A stretch of 64,000 bases of DNA from Streptomyces sp. YS415 (lineage in GTDB: Bacteria > Actinomycetota > Actinomycetes > Streptomycetales > Streptomycetaceae). Where the stretch lies: contig NZ_JAMJFL010000002.1 in NCBI RefSeq assembly GCF_023544665.1, positions 62,001 to 126,000 of the forward strand, given 5' to 3'. The notes beneath the pieces are model-generated. The model was not told the origin of the DNA. It saw only the letters and a list, made by a program, of their open reading frames with translations, and searched no databases. A program made the position numbers and the translations under genes. This document shows, piece by piece, positions 34,967 to 43,792 of this stretch (position 1 is its first letter; every line of letters starts with the position of its first letter).

Positions 34967-35701
34967 GTGAAGATCCAAGAGCGTACGGGGGCGGGCGCTG
35001 GGCGTTCCGCCGCTCCGGCTCAGCCGTCGGTCGGCGATCGGCTTCCCACCCCTCCTCGCGAGCGCAAACCCGCGCTGGCCGCACTGGCGGTGCTGCTGAT
35101 CCTGGTCGGCGCGCTCGGCGCGACCATGCTCGTGCTGCAGGCCGGTGACCGGATCGAAGTCGTCAAGGTGACGGGGGAGATCCAGGCCGGTGAGTCGGTG
35201 GGCGACAACATCACTTCCGTGCTGGTCGCCGACGACGACAGCATCAACTACGTCCAGTGGAAGGACCGGGCCGCTCTCGAGGGCTACAAGGCCAAGTCCA
35301 CGATCTACAAGGGCACCCTGGTCATCGGCGAGATGCTCACCAAAGAGACGGGCGTGACCCAGGGCAAGGCCACCGTCGGCCTCTCCCTCAAGGCCGGCCA
35401 GTATCCGGCCGGTCTGAAGGCGGGCGACACCGTCGCCGCCTACCGCGTCGGCACCACCGGCGGCAGCTCCAACTCCGACTCCAACGACCAGGACAGCAGC
35501 GGCTCCGCCGCCGGCGGCAACGACACCCTCATCGTCGACCAGGCCACCGTCACCTCCGTGCCGGGCGCCGGCGGCGAGGACATCGTCGCCAGCAGCAACC
35601 TGGCCGTGACTCTCACCGTCGACGCTGACAAAGCCGCCCTCCTGGCCCAGGCCGCCTCCAACAACGAAGTGGCCCTCGTGCTCGTCCCCGGCAGCAACTA
35701 G
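34967..35701 (+). CDS. cpaB: SAF-domain protein, CpaB/RcpC-like, of the Tad pilus
   Basis: A 244-residue membrane-anchored protein. One helix (LAALAVLLILVGALGATMLV, about 37-58) is followed by a SAF-type domain (VVKVTGEIQAGESVGDNITS, then LVIGEMLTKETGV) as in the Tad/Flp assembly protein CpaB. A Ser/Asn/Asp-rich loop (GGSSNSDSNDQDSSGSAAGG) is inserted. GGGGAG precedes GTG 34967. It heads the pilus operon, followed 17 bases later by the MinD-like gene. Confidence 0.82.
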   Translation: MKIQERTGAGAGRSAAPAQPSVGDRLPTPPRERKPALAALAVLLILVGALGATMLVLQAGDRIEVVKVTGEIQAGESVGDNITSVLVADDDSINYVQWKDRAALEGYKAKSTIYKGTLVIGEMLTKETGVTQGKATVGLSLKAGQYPAGLKAGDTVAAYRVGTTGGSSNSDSNDQDSSGSAAGGNDTLIVDQATVTSVPGAGGEDIVASSNLAVTLTVDADKAALLAQAASNNEVALVLVPGSN

Positions 35702-35718
35702 AAGGCGGCACACCACCC

Positions 35719-36555
35719 ATGGCGCTCATCGCTCTCGCCGCCGACAAGGGTTCCCCCGGCGTCACCACCGCGGCCGTCGCCCTCTCGGCGGTCTGGCCGC
35801 GTCGCGTCCTGCTCGCCGAGACCGACCCGGCGGGCGGTGACCTGGTGTACCGCAGTGCCGCCGCGCACGGCGGGCCGCTCAACCCGAACACCGGCATGCT
35901 GTCCATAGCCGCGACCGCGCGACGCGGCCTCGTGCCCGACCAGCTCTGGGACCACGTCCAGCCGTTGAGCGGCGGGCTCGAAGTCCTCGTCGGACTCGGC
36001 ATCGCCGAGCAGGCCGCCGGACTCGCCGGGCTGTGGCCCACCCTCGGGCGCGCCTTCTCGGCCCTCGCCGACTCCCCGCACGCGCCCGCCGACGTCATCG
36101 CCGACTGCGGCCGGATCAGCGGCGACACCCCGGCCGTGGAACTCTTCCCGCACGCCGCCCTCGTCCTGCTGATCAGCCGTACCGAACCCGAGGCCATCGC
36201 CCGGGTCCGGGACCGCGCCGCCGCCCTCGCCACCAAGCTGCACGGCGGCCCGCGCGGCGCCGCGAGCCTCGCCACCCCGCTGATCGGCGTCGTGCTCATC
36301 GCCGACCCGGGCGACGCACCCAAGATCGCCGGCCAGGTCAACGACATGCTCGTGCACGCCCAGACCGGCGCCCGGGTCGTCGGCACCATCGCCGAGGACC
36401 CCAGCGGCGCCGACCAGCTGGCCGGCCGCAAGCGCGGACGCCTCGACAAGTCGCTGCTGATCCGCTCGGCCCGCAAGGTCGCGGCCGACATCTACCAGCA
36501 GTACGGCGCCGCATGGGCCCACCAGGCGCAGCTGGACGGCGGCCCGGCTCGATGA
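35719..36555 (+). CDS. MinD/ParA-like ATPase of the Tad pilus (CpaE/TadZ)
   Basis: A 278-residue P-loop protein. The deviant Walker A KGSPGVTTAAV starts at K10, and TDPAGGDLVYRSAA is the switch region. CpaE/TadZ proteins place the pilus machine at the pole. It lies between the SAF protein and CpaF, the normal position, and overlaps the CpaF start by four bases. The family call is good; localisation in a hyphal organism is unknown. Confidence 0.85.
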   Translation: MALIALAADKGSPGVTTAAVALSAVWPRRVLLAETDPAGGDLVYRSAAAHGGPLNPNTGMLSIAATARRGLVPDQLWDHVQPLSGGLEVLVGLGIAEQAAGLAGLWPTLGRAFSALADSPHAPADVIADCGRISGDTPAVELFPHAALVLLISRTEPEAIARVRDRAAALATKLHGGPRGAASLATPLIGVVLIADPGDAPKIAGQVNDMLVHAQTGARVVGTIAEDPSGADQLAGRKRGRLDKSLLIRSARKVAADIYQQYGAAWAHQAQLDGGPAR

Positions 36556-37859
36556 GCGCTGTCGATCATCAGCTGGTCAAGCGGTTCCGGCAGGAGGCCG
36601 GCGACCGCATCTCCGAACAGCGCCGCCTGGACCAGGTCAGCGGTGTCACCCCCATGTCCAGCGAGGACGAGCGGCAGTACGCCCGTGCCGTCATCGCCCA
36701 GATACTGGAGGAGTACGCCCGCACCGAGATCAACGCCGGGCGCACCCCGCTGGACGCGGAGACCGAGGAGCAGTACGCGGCGGCCGTGCACGCGGCGCTG
36801 TTCGGGGTGGGGCGCCTGCAGCCGCTCCTCGACAACCCCGAGGTCGAGAACATCGACATCAACGGGTGCGACCAGGTCTTCGTCGGCTACAGCGACGGCC
36901 GGGAGGTCAAGGGCGACCCGGTCGCGGAGACCGACGAGGAGCTCATCGAGCTCATCCAGGTGCTCGGCGCGTACTCCGGTCTCTCCTCCCGGCCCTTCGA
37001 CTCCGCCAACCCCCAGCTCGACCTGCGGCTTCCCGACGGCTCCCGGCTGTCGGCCGTCATGGACGTCGCCCGGCGGCCCGCGCTGTCCATCCGTCGCGCG
37101 CGCATGGGCAAGGTCTTCATCTCCGACCTCGTCGGCAACGGCACGCTGACCCCCGAGGTCGGCCACTTCCTCGCCTGCGCGGTCCGCGCCCGCAAGAACA
37201 TCATGATCGCGGGCGCCACCAACGCCGGTAAAACCACGCTGCTGCGGGCCCTCGCCAACGAGATCCCGGGCCATGAGCGCCTGATCACCGTCGAGCGCGC
37301 CCTGGAGCTCGGGCTCGACACCTTCCCCGAACTCCACCCGAACGTCGTGGCGTTCGAGGAGCGGCTGCCCAACTCCGAGGGCCAGGGCGCCATCACCATG
37401 GCCGAACTGGTCCGCCGCAGCCTGCGCATGAACCCCTCCCGGGTCATCGTCGGTGAGGTCCTCGGCGACGAGATCGTGACCATGCTCAACGCGATGTCGC
37501 AGGGCAACGACGGCTCGCTGTCCACGATCCACGCCAACAGCTCCAGCGAGGTCTTCAACCGCATTTCCACCTATGCGCTGCAGGCGACCGAGCGACTGCC
37601 CATCGAGGCCAGCCAGATGCTGATCGCGGGCGCGGTGAACTTCGTCGTCTTCATCCAGCGGCGCAACGACTACCAGACCGGCGGCCGCCTCCAGCGCATG
37701 GTCACCTCCATCCGCGAGGTCAACGGCGTCGACGGCCGCGTGCTGTCCAGCGAGGTCTTCGCCGAGGCGCCCGACGGCCGGGTCGTACCGCACGCACCGC
37801 TCGCCTGCCTGGAGGACCTGATGGCGCACGGATACCGGCCCGCCGGAACATGGGGGTGA
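36552..37859 (+). CDS. cpaF: Tad pilus assembly ATPase CpaF/TadA
   Basis: A 435-residue secretion ATPase of the VirB11/GspE superfamily that powers Flp pilus assembly. Walker A GATNAGKTTLL spans residues about 221-231; the Asp box (LITVERALELGLDTFPE), Walker B region (RVIVGEVLGDEIVTML) and His box (GNDGSLSTIHANS) follow. The ATG at 36552 overlaps the CpaE stop. It is followed by two TadB/TadC membrane proteins. Confidence 0.95.
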   Translation: MSAVDHQLVKRFRQEAGDRISEQRRLDQVSGVTPMSSEDERQYARAVIAQILEEYARTEINAGRTPLDAETEEQYAAAVHAALFGVGRLQPLLDNPEVENIDINGCDQVFVGYSDGREVKGDPVAETDEELIELIQVLGAYSGLSSRPFDSANPQLDLRLPDGSRLSAVMDVARRPALSIRRARMGKVFISDLVGNGTLTPEVGHFLACAVRARKNIMIAGATNAGKTTLLRALANEIPGHERLITVERALELGLDTFPELHPNVVAFEERLPNSEGQGAITMAELVRRSLRMNPSRVIVGEVLGDEIVTMLNAMSQGNDGSLSTIHANSSSEVFNRISTYALQATERLPIEASQMLIAGAVNFVVFIQRRNDYQTGGRLQRMVTSIREVNGVDGRVLSSEVFAEAPDGRVVPHAPLACLEDLMAHGYRPAGTWG

Positions 37860-37863
37860 GCAC

Positions 37864-38835
37864 ATGAGTGAACTCGGTTCCATGGGCGGCCTCTTCTCCA
37901 CCACCGTCCTGTACGCGCTCGCCTGCGGTGTCGCCGTCGGCGGCGGGCTCGCGCTGCTCCTGATCGCCGTACGCGGACTGCCCGCCAAGCCCGAGCACGA
38001 GAAGCAGCGGGCGAGCGAGCGCGCCAACGAACTGATCCGGTTCGCCGGTCAGCGCGGGTCGCTCGCCGCGGGCGTAGGACTGGTCGTCCTGCTGCTCACC
38101 CGGTGGGCGGTGCTCGGCATCGCGGCCGGCATCCTCGTCTTCTTCTGGGACCGGCTCTTCGGCGGGGCCGCCGAGGAGCGGGGCGCCATGAAGCGGGTGG
38201 AGGCGCTGGCCTCCTGGACGGAGTCGCTGCGCGACACCATCGCCGGCGCGGTCGGCCTGGAGCAGGCCATCCCCGCCTCGGCGCGGGCCGCGGCCCCGGT
38301 GCTGCGGCCGCACCTGGACGCGCTCGTCGACCGGCTGCGTTCGCGCACCCCGCTGCCCGACGCGCTCCAGCAGCTCGCCGACGAGATCGACGACGCCTCC
38401 GCCGACATCATCGTCGCGGCGCTCATCCTCAACGCCCGGCTGCGCGGACCCGGTCTGCGGCAGGTCCTCGGCGCGCTCGCCAAGTCCGCCCGCGAGGAGG
38501 TCGACATGCGCCAGCGCGTGATGGCCCAACGTGCGTCCACGCGGCGCTCGGTGCAGATCGTCGTCGCGGTGTCCGTGGCCTTCGTGCTCGGCCTGTCCGT
38601 CTTCAACCGCGAGTTCGTCGAGCCCTACGGCGACCCGGTCGGCCAGCTCGTCCTCGCCTGCGTCTGCGGCCTGTTCGCGCTCGGCTTCCTGTGGCTGCGC
38701 AAGCTGTCGACGATCGAGACACCGGAGCGCTTCCTGGTCCGCGACGAGGCGTCGGTGCAGTTCGTGCGCCCGCGGACGCCCGCCGGTCCGGCCCAGCAGT
38801 CGCCGTTCCAGCCGGAGGAGGGGGCACGCCAGTGA
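37864..38835 (+). CDS. tadB: Tad pilus inner-membrane protein TadB (GspF family)
   Basis: A 323-residue protein with the type II secretion F-domain: LVDRLRSRTPLPDALQQLAD and RLRGPGLRQVLGALAKSARE with paired helices near 240-285. Hydrophobic helices at the N-terminus (VLYALACGVAVGGGLALLLI and GLVVLLLTRWAVLGIAAGIL) anchor it. It follows CpaF by four bases and overlaps the tadC start by four (GTGA). Confidence 0.9.
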   Translation: MSELGSMGGLFSTTVLYALACGVAVGGGLALLLIAVRGLPAKPEHEKQRASERANELIRFAGQRGSLAAGVGLVVLLLTRWAVLGIAAGILVFFWDRLFGGAAEERGAMKRVEALASWTESLRDTIAGAVGLEQAIPASARAAAPVLRPHLDALVDRLRSRTPLPDALQQLADEIDDASADIIVAALILNARLRGPGLRQVLGALAKSAREEVDMRQRVMAQRASTRRSVQIVVAVSVAFVLGLSVFNREFVEPYGDPVGQLVLACVCGLFALGFLWLRKLSTIETPERFLVRDEASVQFVRPRTPAGPAQQSPFQPEEGARQ

Positions 38836-39755
38836 GCGATGTGACGATGCCGATCGTCGTCGGCGCGATCTTCGGACTGGGCGTCTACGCCCTCGTCCGC
38901 GCCCTGATGCCGACCAAGCGCAGTGCCGTCGCGCAGGTCGCGCGGATCGACGCGATGCGGGCGCGGGGTGCGGCGTACGAGTCGGCACGCACCAGGCAGG
39001 ACACGGGCCGCCTCTCCTCGTCCCGGGCCGAAGTGGGCCGCCGGGTCGCCGAGTTCTACCTGCAGCAGGGCTGGGAGCAGCGCTCGCTGCGGGCGGACCT
39101 CGCGGTGCTGGAGCGCAGCTGGGAGAAGTTCCTGGCGACGAAGGTGCTGCTGGGGGTGGCGGGCCTGTTCTTCGGCCCGTTCCTGTTCGCGGTCGTCTGG
39201 ACCCTCGGCTTCGGCAGCAGCCCGATCATCCCGGTCTGGCTGGCCCTGGTCTTCGCGGTCCTCTTCTTCTTCCTCCCCGATGTGGAGGTACGGCGGGACG
39301 CGGCCGACAAGCGGCGCGACCTGCGGCGGGTGATCGGCGCCTACCTGGACCTGGTGTCGATGAGCCTGGCCGGCGGACGCGGTCTGCCGGAGGCGCTGAT
39401 GGCGGCGGCCGAGATCTCGGACGGCTGGGCCAACCAGCGCATCCGCAACGCCCTCGCCGACGCCCGGATCACCGGCACCAGCCAGTGGCAGGCGCTGGGT
39501 TCGCTCGGTGAGGAGCTGGGCGTGGAGGAACTGAAGGACCTGTCGGCGTCGCTGGCCCTGGTCGCCGACGACGGCGCGAAGGTCCGGGAGTCCCTCGCCT
39601 CCCGCGCCGAGACCATGCGGCACCGCGAACTCGCCGAGATCGAGGGCAGCGCGGGCGAGAAGTCCCAGTCGATGCTCGTGGCGCAGCTGCTGCTGTGCGC
39701 CGGCTTCCTGGTGTTCCTGATCTATCCGGCCGCTATGCGCGTGTTCCAGGTCTGA
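38832..39755 (+). CDS. tadC: Tad pilus inner-membrane protein TadC (GspF family)
   Basis: A 307-residue partner of TadB. The GspF-type cytoplasmic domain (MSLAGGRGLPEALMAAAEIS, then WQALGSLGEELGVEELKDL) is followed by a last helix (LLLCAGFLVFLIYPAAMRVF). GTG 38832 is used because it overlaps the TadB stop. It is followed by the pilin gene. Confidence 0.9.
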   Translation: MSDVTMPIVVGAIFGLGVYALVRALMPTKRSAVAQVARIDAMRARGAAYESARTRQDTGRLSSSRAEVGRRVAEFYLQQGWEQRSLRADLAVLERSWEKFLATKVLLGVAGLFFGPFLFAVVWTLGFGSSPIIPVWLALVFAVLFFFLPDVEVRRDAADKRRDLRRVIGAYLDLVSMSLAGGRGLPEALMAAAEISDGWANQRIRNALADARITGTSQWQALGSLGEELGVEELKDLSASLALVADDGAKVRESLASRAETMRHRELAEIEGSAGEKSQSMLVAQLLLCAGFLVFLIYPAAMRVFQV

Positions 39756-39787
39756 CGCCGACCAACCCTCTGAAAGGACAACTGACC

Positions 39788-40039
39788 ATGACCGAACGGA
39801 ACTTCCGCACCGGTATCCCGGCGGTGGACTTCCTCGTCACCTTCCTCCAGGGCCGCGTGCAGCGCGCCCGCTCCGGCGAACTGGACCGCGGTGCCTCGGC
39901 CGTGGAGTGGGTCATCATCTCCGCGGTCGTCGTGGCGATCGTCGGCGTGGTCGCCGCGATCATCAACCGCGCGCTGGAGAGCGGCGCGGAGAACGTGGAG
40001 GACTGCATCGAGGGCGCCAGCGCGGCCGGCACCTGCTGA
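39788..40039 (+). CDS. Flp-type pilin-like protein
   Basis: An 83-residue protein whose hydrophobic helix GASAVEWVIISAVVVAIVGVV follows a basic, polar stretch (VQRARSGELDRG). The position of G-A-S-A-V-E before the helix resembles the processing site of Flp pilins (G before a hydrophobic helix, E at +5). It is the likely structural pilin, processed by the prepilin peptidase at 53903. AAAGGAC precedes the ATG. Confidence 0.82.
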   Translation: MTERNFRTGIPAVDFLVTFLQGRVQRARSGELDRGASAVEWVIISAVVVAIVGVVAAIINRALESGAENVEDCIEGASAAGTC

Positions 40040-40041
40040 CC

Positions 40042-40503
40042 ATGGTGACGGGGGTGCAGCGACGTATGCGGGCGTGGGTACGCCGTAGACGGGAGGAAGC
40101 CGCCGTGCGCGGCGACTCCGGCATGACCGCGATCGAGTTCGTGCTGCTGACCCCCGTCCTGTTCTTCATGATCTTCGCGACCGTGCAGTTCGCGCTGTAC
40201 TTCTTCGCCGATCACGTCGCCCAGGCGGCGGCCCAGGCCGGTGCCCGCAAGGCCCGAGCCACGGCGGACGCCCAGCCGGGCGGCTGGCGCGGCGAGGCCC
40301 GTACGGTCGTCGACAGCTACATCGACCAGCTGGGCCCGACGCTGGTGCTCTCGCCGGACGTGAGGATGCTCCAGCCGGAGCAGAACACGGTGGGCGTGGA
40401 GATCACCGCCAAGGTGCCGTCGGTCTTCCCGGGCCTGGACCTGACGGTGCACGCGCAGTCGGCGGGGCCGGTGGAGCGGTTCGTGCCGGAGGGGGAGAAC
40501 TGA
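40042..40503 (+). CDS. TadE-like pseudopilin
   Basis: A 153-residue membrane-anchored protein. The helix MTAIEFVLLTPVLFFMIFAT is preceded by GDSG, giving the G-x-T-A-I-E processing-site pattern of TadE-type pseudopilins. The mature part is globular. The stop overlaps the next start (TGATG), so it is coupled to the second TadE-like gene. It follows the pilin by two bases. Confidence 0.85.
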   Translation: MVTGVQRRMRAWVRRRREEAAVRGDSGMTAIEFVLLTPVLFFMIFATVQFALYFFADHVAQAAAQAGARKARATADAQPGGWRGEARTVVDSYIDQLGPTLVLSPDVRMLQPEQNTVGVEITAKVPSVFPGLDLTVHAQSAGPVERFVPEGEN

Positions 40504-40943
40504 TGCGGTCTCTGCGGGTGCGGTACCTCCGGGTGTGGTCCCTGCGGGAGGACCGGGGCCTGTCCACCATCGAGGTCGTGATCCTCGCCCCGGTGATGAT
40601 GCTGTTCATCCTGGTGCTGGTCGCCTTCGGCCAACTCGTCGACGGGCGGGGCGCCCTGGACGGCGCCGCCCGGGACGCGGCCCGCGCGGGTTCCATCCAG
40701 AAGGACCACGGCACGGCGATGGCCGAGGCCCGCAAGGCGGCCGCCGCGAACCTGGCGGACGTGTGCTCGGGCCCGGTGACGGTGACGCAGACGAGCGCGG
40801 GCTTCGACCCGGAGGTGGACCCCCTCTTCTCGGTCCAGGTCAGCTGCGAGGTGCGGGGCCTGGCGATGCTCGGACTGGACATCGACCCGACGATGGACGC
40901 GACCTTCAGCTCGCCGCTCGATCCCTTCCGGAGGTCGGCGTGA
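40503..40943 (+). CDS. Second TadE-like pseudopilin
   Basis: A 146-residue paralogue-type protein with the N-terminal helix LSTIEVVILAPVMMLFILVL preceded by DRG, again a class III-like processing site (E at +5). Two cysteines near the middle (DVCSGP and VSCEVRG) may form a disulfide outside the cell. It is coupled to the upstream TadE-like gene and, by GTGA, to the TadG-like gene downstream. Confidence 0.83.
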   Translation: MRSLRVRYLRVWSLREDRGLSTIEVVILAPVMMLFILVLVAFGQLVDGRGALDGAARDAARAGSIQKDHGTAMAEARKAAAANLADVCSGPVTVTQTSAGFDPEVDPLFSVQVSCEVRGLAMLGLDIDPTMDATFSSPLDPFRRSA

Positions 40944-41389
40944 GACGGTGGTTCTCGCAGGTCCGGGCGGGGATGGACGACCGGGGTTCGGGCGCAGGCG
41001 CGGTGATCATCTTCGCGCTGCTGTTCCTGTCCCTCGCGGCGTTCGTCATCGACGGGGGCATGTCCATCAGCAAGCGCGAGCGCGCGGCCGACATCGCGGA
41101 ACAGGCGGCCCGCTACGCCGCCCAGGACATCGACCGCGAGGCCCTCTACGACAACGAGGGCGGCCCCGCGCCGATCAACTTCGAGAACTGCGACGCCCGC
41201 GTGAAGGCCTTCGCGCGCGAGATGGACATGACCGGCCCGGACATCGCGGCGACGCACTGCGTGGCGGCGGACGTGAACCAGGTGCAGGTACAGGTCCAGC
41301 TCACGTACTCCCCGGTGTTCACCGGCATGTTCTACGGCGGTGATGTGACCGTCCGCGGGGAGGCCGTGGCCGAGAACGAGGTCGGCTGA
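40940..41389 (+). CDS. TadG-like pilus-locus protein
   Basis: A 149-residue protein with a single N-terminal helix (GAVIIFALLFLSLAAFVIDG) and an extracytoplasmic domain (AADIAEQAARYAAQDIDREA and NCDARVKAFAREMDMTG with cysteines). It matches the short TadG/TadE-type proteins at the end of Tad operons in Actinobacteria. GTG 40940 overlaps the previous stop. It ends the pilus operon; the next gene is on the other strand, 24 bases away. Confidence 0.82.
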   Translation: MRRWFSQVRAGMDDRGSGAGAVIIFALLFLSLAAFVIDGGMSISKRERAADIAEQAARYAAQDIDREALYDNEGGPAPINFENCDARVKAFAREMDMTGPDIAATHCVAADVNQVQVQVQLTYSPVFTGMFYGGDVTVRGEAVAENEVG

Positions 41390-41413
41390 CCGGGCTCAGC
41401 TCACGTCCCGGGC

Positions 41414-41749
41414 TCAGCCCTGGTCCTTCTTGGGCCGCTTGTCCTCGGTCTTCATCGCGTCGTTGACCTGCTTGGCGAGCTCGTCGTCGAGCTTCTTGAA
41501 CTCGCGGACCACGGCGTCGGACATGCCCGCGAGGGCGTCGAGCTGCTGGCCGATGTCCTCGCGGCCGTCCTCCCAGTTGGACTCGAAGTCCCCGAGAGCG
41601 CTGTTGACGGTGCCGTCGCCGATGTCGTCCGCGTAGGCCTCGAACATCTTCTTGGTGTGGTTCATCCGGGTCTTGATGGACCGCAGCCGCCGCCCGTAGT
41701 CCTCCAGCTCGGTGAGCGGCAGCGAGAGATCGCTCTTGCCCTTGCCCAT
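41414..41749 (-). CDS. WXG100-like T7SS small protein at the toxin island
   Basis: A 111-residue helical protein, third of the window's WXG100-like set. The turn is IGDGTVNSALGDFESNWEDG (W59, W-x-x-G form). The tail FKKLDDELAKQV has the FxxxD pattern also seen at 25731 and 30146. It diverges from the paralogue gene at 41822 and converges with the Tad operon. As the only small helical gene beside the RHS toxin, it may be its export partner. Confidence 0.8.
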   Translation of the reverse strand: MGKGKSDLSLPLTELEDYGRRLRSIKTRMNHTKKMFEAYADDIGDGTVNSALGDFESNWEDGREDIGQQLDALAGMSDAVVREFKKLDDELAKQVNDAMKTEDKRPKKDQG

Positions 41750-41821
41750 GTATTCGTCCCCCGACCGGTACTCGTAGGCTGATCGGCACCGTACATCGGA
41801 TGAAGGGGGAAGGTCGACGTC

Positions 41822-42469
41822 ATGGCCCGCTACATGGAGGCGCTCACGATCGAGCGCGGCGGCTTCCGGATCAAGGTCCCGGAATCGTGGTGGGAGTTCG
41901 ACGTCCGCCCCGAGTCCCGCGACGACTCGATCCGCCGCATGGTGAACGACCGGGTGGCCGGCCACCCCGAGCTGGCCAAGTACCGCGACGCGTACACCGA
42001 CTTCCTCCGCAAGGCCGCCGCCGACGCCTGGAAGTCCGGCGCCCTGTACTGCGGCTGCATGGCGGAGAGCTTCGGCGGCGAGACCCCGATCACGGGCTCG
42101 GTGACGGTGTCCCTGGTCGGCGGCCGCTCGCAGTCGGGCGAGCCCCTGTCCACGGACCCGTCGGTCATCGCGAGCCAACTGGCCGTCAAGGAGGCCAAGA
42201 GGGAGGGCGACTCCTGGCGCAAGGTGACCACGGTCGACATCCCGGGCGTGGGCCCGGCGGCCCGGACGTACGGCATCGAGGACATCGCCGTACCGGACGA
42301 CGCCCTGAAGCGCACGATCCGGGCTGTGCTGATGCAGACGTTCATCCCGGTGCCGGGCCAGGAGGGGAAGGTGGCACTGGTGGCGGGGAGCAGCCAGGTG
42401 CTGGACCTGGCGGACTCGTTCTTCGACATCTTCGACGCGATCACTTCTACGTTCCGCTTCGCGGAGTAG
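41822..42469 (+). CDS. Hypothetical protein, paralogue of the 27741 gene
   Basis: A 215-residue soluble protein with GFRIKVPESWWEFDVRPESR near the start and FIPVPGQEGKVALVAGSSQV near the end. These edges match the minus-strand protein at 27741, so both belong to one family that accompanies T7SS-signal effectors. It starts a run leading to the RHS toxin, two bases before the next gene. Function unknown; a chaperone or immunity factor is plausible. Confidence 0.68.
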   Translation: MARYMEALTIERGGFRIKVPESWWEFDVRPESRDDSIRRMVNDRVAGHPELAKYRDAYTDFLRKAAADAWKSGALYCGCMAESFGGETPITGSVTVSLVGGRSQSGEPLSTDPSVIASQLAVKEAKREGDSWRKVTTVDIPGVGPAARTYGIEDIAVPDDALKRTIRAVLMQTFIPVPGQEGKVALVAGSSQVLDLADSFFDIFDAITSTFRFAE

Positions 42470-42471
42470 GC

Positions 42472-43107
42472 ATGACGGGCAGACCTGCGCCGGTTTCCGA
42501 GACAGGGCTCGCCTACGAGGTGTTCGCGCCGCTGTGGGGAATTCTGGAGCTGGCTGCGGTGTCCGCTACGGGGACGCGGACGCTCAGGGACGTTTCGCTC
42601 GTGAACTTCGTGCAAGTTCATCGGGCCCGGCTGGACGGCATTCTCGACACCGTCCGGATCATCGGAGACTTCTCGGCCGACACCATGTCCGTTTTCGAGC
42701 GGCAGGGTGGGTGGAGCGAGGGACGTGAGGTGACGGCCGAGTACCTGATGTTGTACTCGGGCTGTATCGAGCGCTATCCGCCTGACACTGACGACCCTCG
42801 CGTGCTGGGACGGATGGTGCGCATGGGGGGCGACCTTCAGCAGACCCTCCTCATGAACGCACTGGTGGGGACCGCCACCGTGCGCGGCCCTGGCTTGGAG
42901 GAGGCGCCGAGACTGATCGTCGATGTGGTGTGTCGGGCCGGTGAGTTGCTGGGTGGGGACGGCGAGCAGGAGGCCCGAGATGCCTTCCGGATGTGGCGGA
43001 TCGCCTTCCTGCCGGATGCCCTGCGTCCGGACGCTGCGGCGCCGCCGGGGGTGAAGGAAGGGCTCAGGGCCTACGCCCATGCACTGGAGGGCCTGATTGA
43101 CCCGTAG
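42472..43107 (+). CDS. Hypothetical protein, paralogue of the 48903 gene
   Basis: A 211-residue protein sharing segments with the 48903 protein downstream of the toxin: AVSATGTRTLRDVSL against AVNATGTWRLTEVSM, and DAFRMWRIAFLPDAL against DIFRMWRVAHLPAIL. No membrane helix, signal or catalytic motif is seen. It lies before the SMI1-like gene with an 11-base frame overlap or a 40-base gap, depending on the start of that gene. The paired positions around the RHS toxin suggest a toxin-related role. Confidence 0.7.
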   Translation: MTGRPAPVSETGLAYEVFAPLWGILELAAVSATGTRTLRDVSLVNFVQVHRARLDGILDTVRIIGDFSADTMSVFERQGGWSEGREVTAEYLMLYSGCIERYPPDTDDPRVLGRMVRMGGDLQQTLLMNALVGTATVRGPGLEEAPRLIVDVVCRAGELLGGDGEQEARDAFRMWRIAFLPDALRPDAAAPPGVKEGLRAYAHALEGLIDP

Positions 43108-43147
43108 ACCCCTTTGGTTTGGCTTGTGCCTGAGAGCGGAGGATCAC

Positions 43148-43690
43148 ATGGAGGAAGCGGACGCGGATGCCGTGCTCTCACACCTCAAGGACCTGTGTCC
43201 CCCGCCGCCGGTTCCGGTGGTCCCGCTGGTGAGTCGGCCTGTGCCAGGCGAGCCGCCCGGCCTGGCCGTCCCCGCCGGTCACCGCGCGTTGACCGAGATC
43301 TACGGGGTGGGCTGTTTTGATGCATTCCTGTGGGTCTTCGCGCAGGGCGCGACCAACGTGCATCTCGACATCGCCGAGCAGACCGGGCAGTTGCGCTCCC
43401 TCCTCCAGGACAAGCCGCTCCCCGTCCTGGACGCATACCGGGCCGAATCGGGGGATCTCGTCCAGTGGGGTGTCACGGACAACGCCGATCTGCTCGCATG
43501 GATCCCCGTGGGTGACCCCGAGCGCTGGCCGACCTTGATCATCCAGGCCGGCCGGCTCAGCGCGGTCGTGAGTGACCGCAGTTCGGTCGACATCGTCCTC
43601 GGACTCCTCACCAGGGCTCTGCGCGTCCCCTTCTTCCCCGACGACTTTCCCGGCGAGCGGCCCTCCTTCTCTTCGGACCCGTATCTCTGA
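43148..43690 (+). CDS. SMI1/KNR4 (SUKH)-like immunity protein
   Basis: A 180-residue protein with SUKH-type features: ALTEIYGVGCFDAFLWVFAQGATN near the N-terminus and DLVQWGVTDNADLLAWIPVGDPERWP in the core. SUKH proteins neutralise nucleic-acid-targeting polymorphic toxins. GGAGGA lies about five bases before ATG 43148; a TTG at 43097 could extend it into the previous gene. It precedes the RHS toxin by about 100 bases, whereas the SUKH-3 gene follows it, so it may protect against a related toxin. Confidence 0.68.
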   Translation: MEEADADAVLSHLKDLCPPPPVPVVPLVSRPVPGEPPGLAVPAGHRALTEIYGVGCFDAFLWVFAQGATNVHLDIAEQTGQLRSLLQDKPLPVLDAYRAESGDLVQWGVTDNADLLAWIPVGDPERWPTLIIQAGRLSAVVSDRSSVDIVLGLLTRALRVPFFPDDFPGERPSFSSDPYL

Positions 43691-43792
43691 GTCCACGGAC
43701 CCACCGGGCACCCTTCGCATCGAACGTCTGATCCTTGTATGTTCACGTGTGCATACGGTTGTTGGTGATGCGTACGTGACGGGGGTTGCGGT

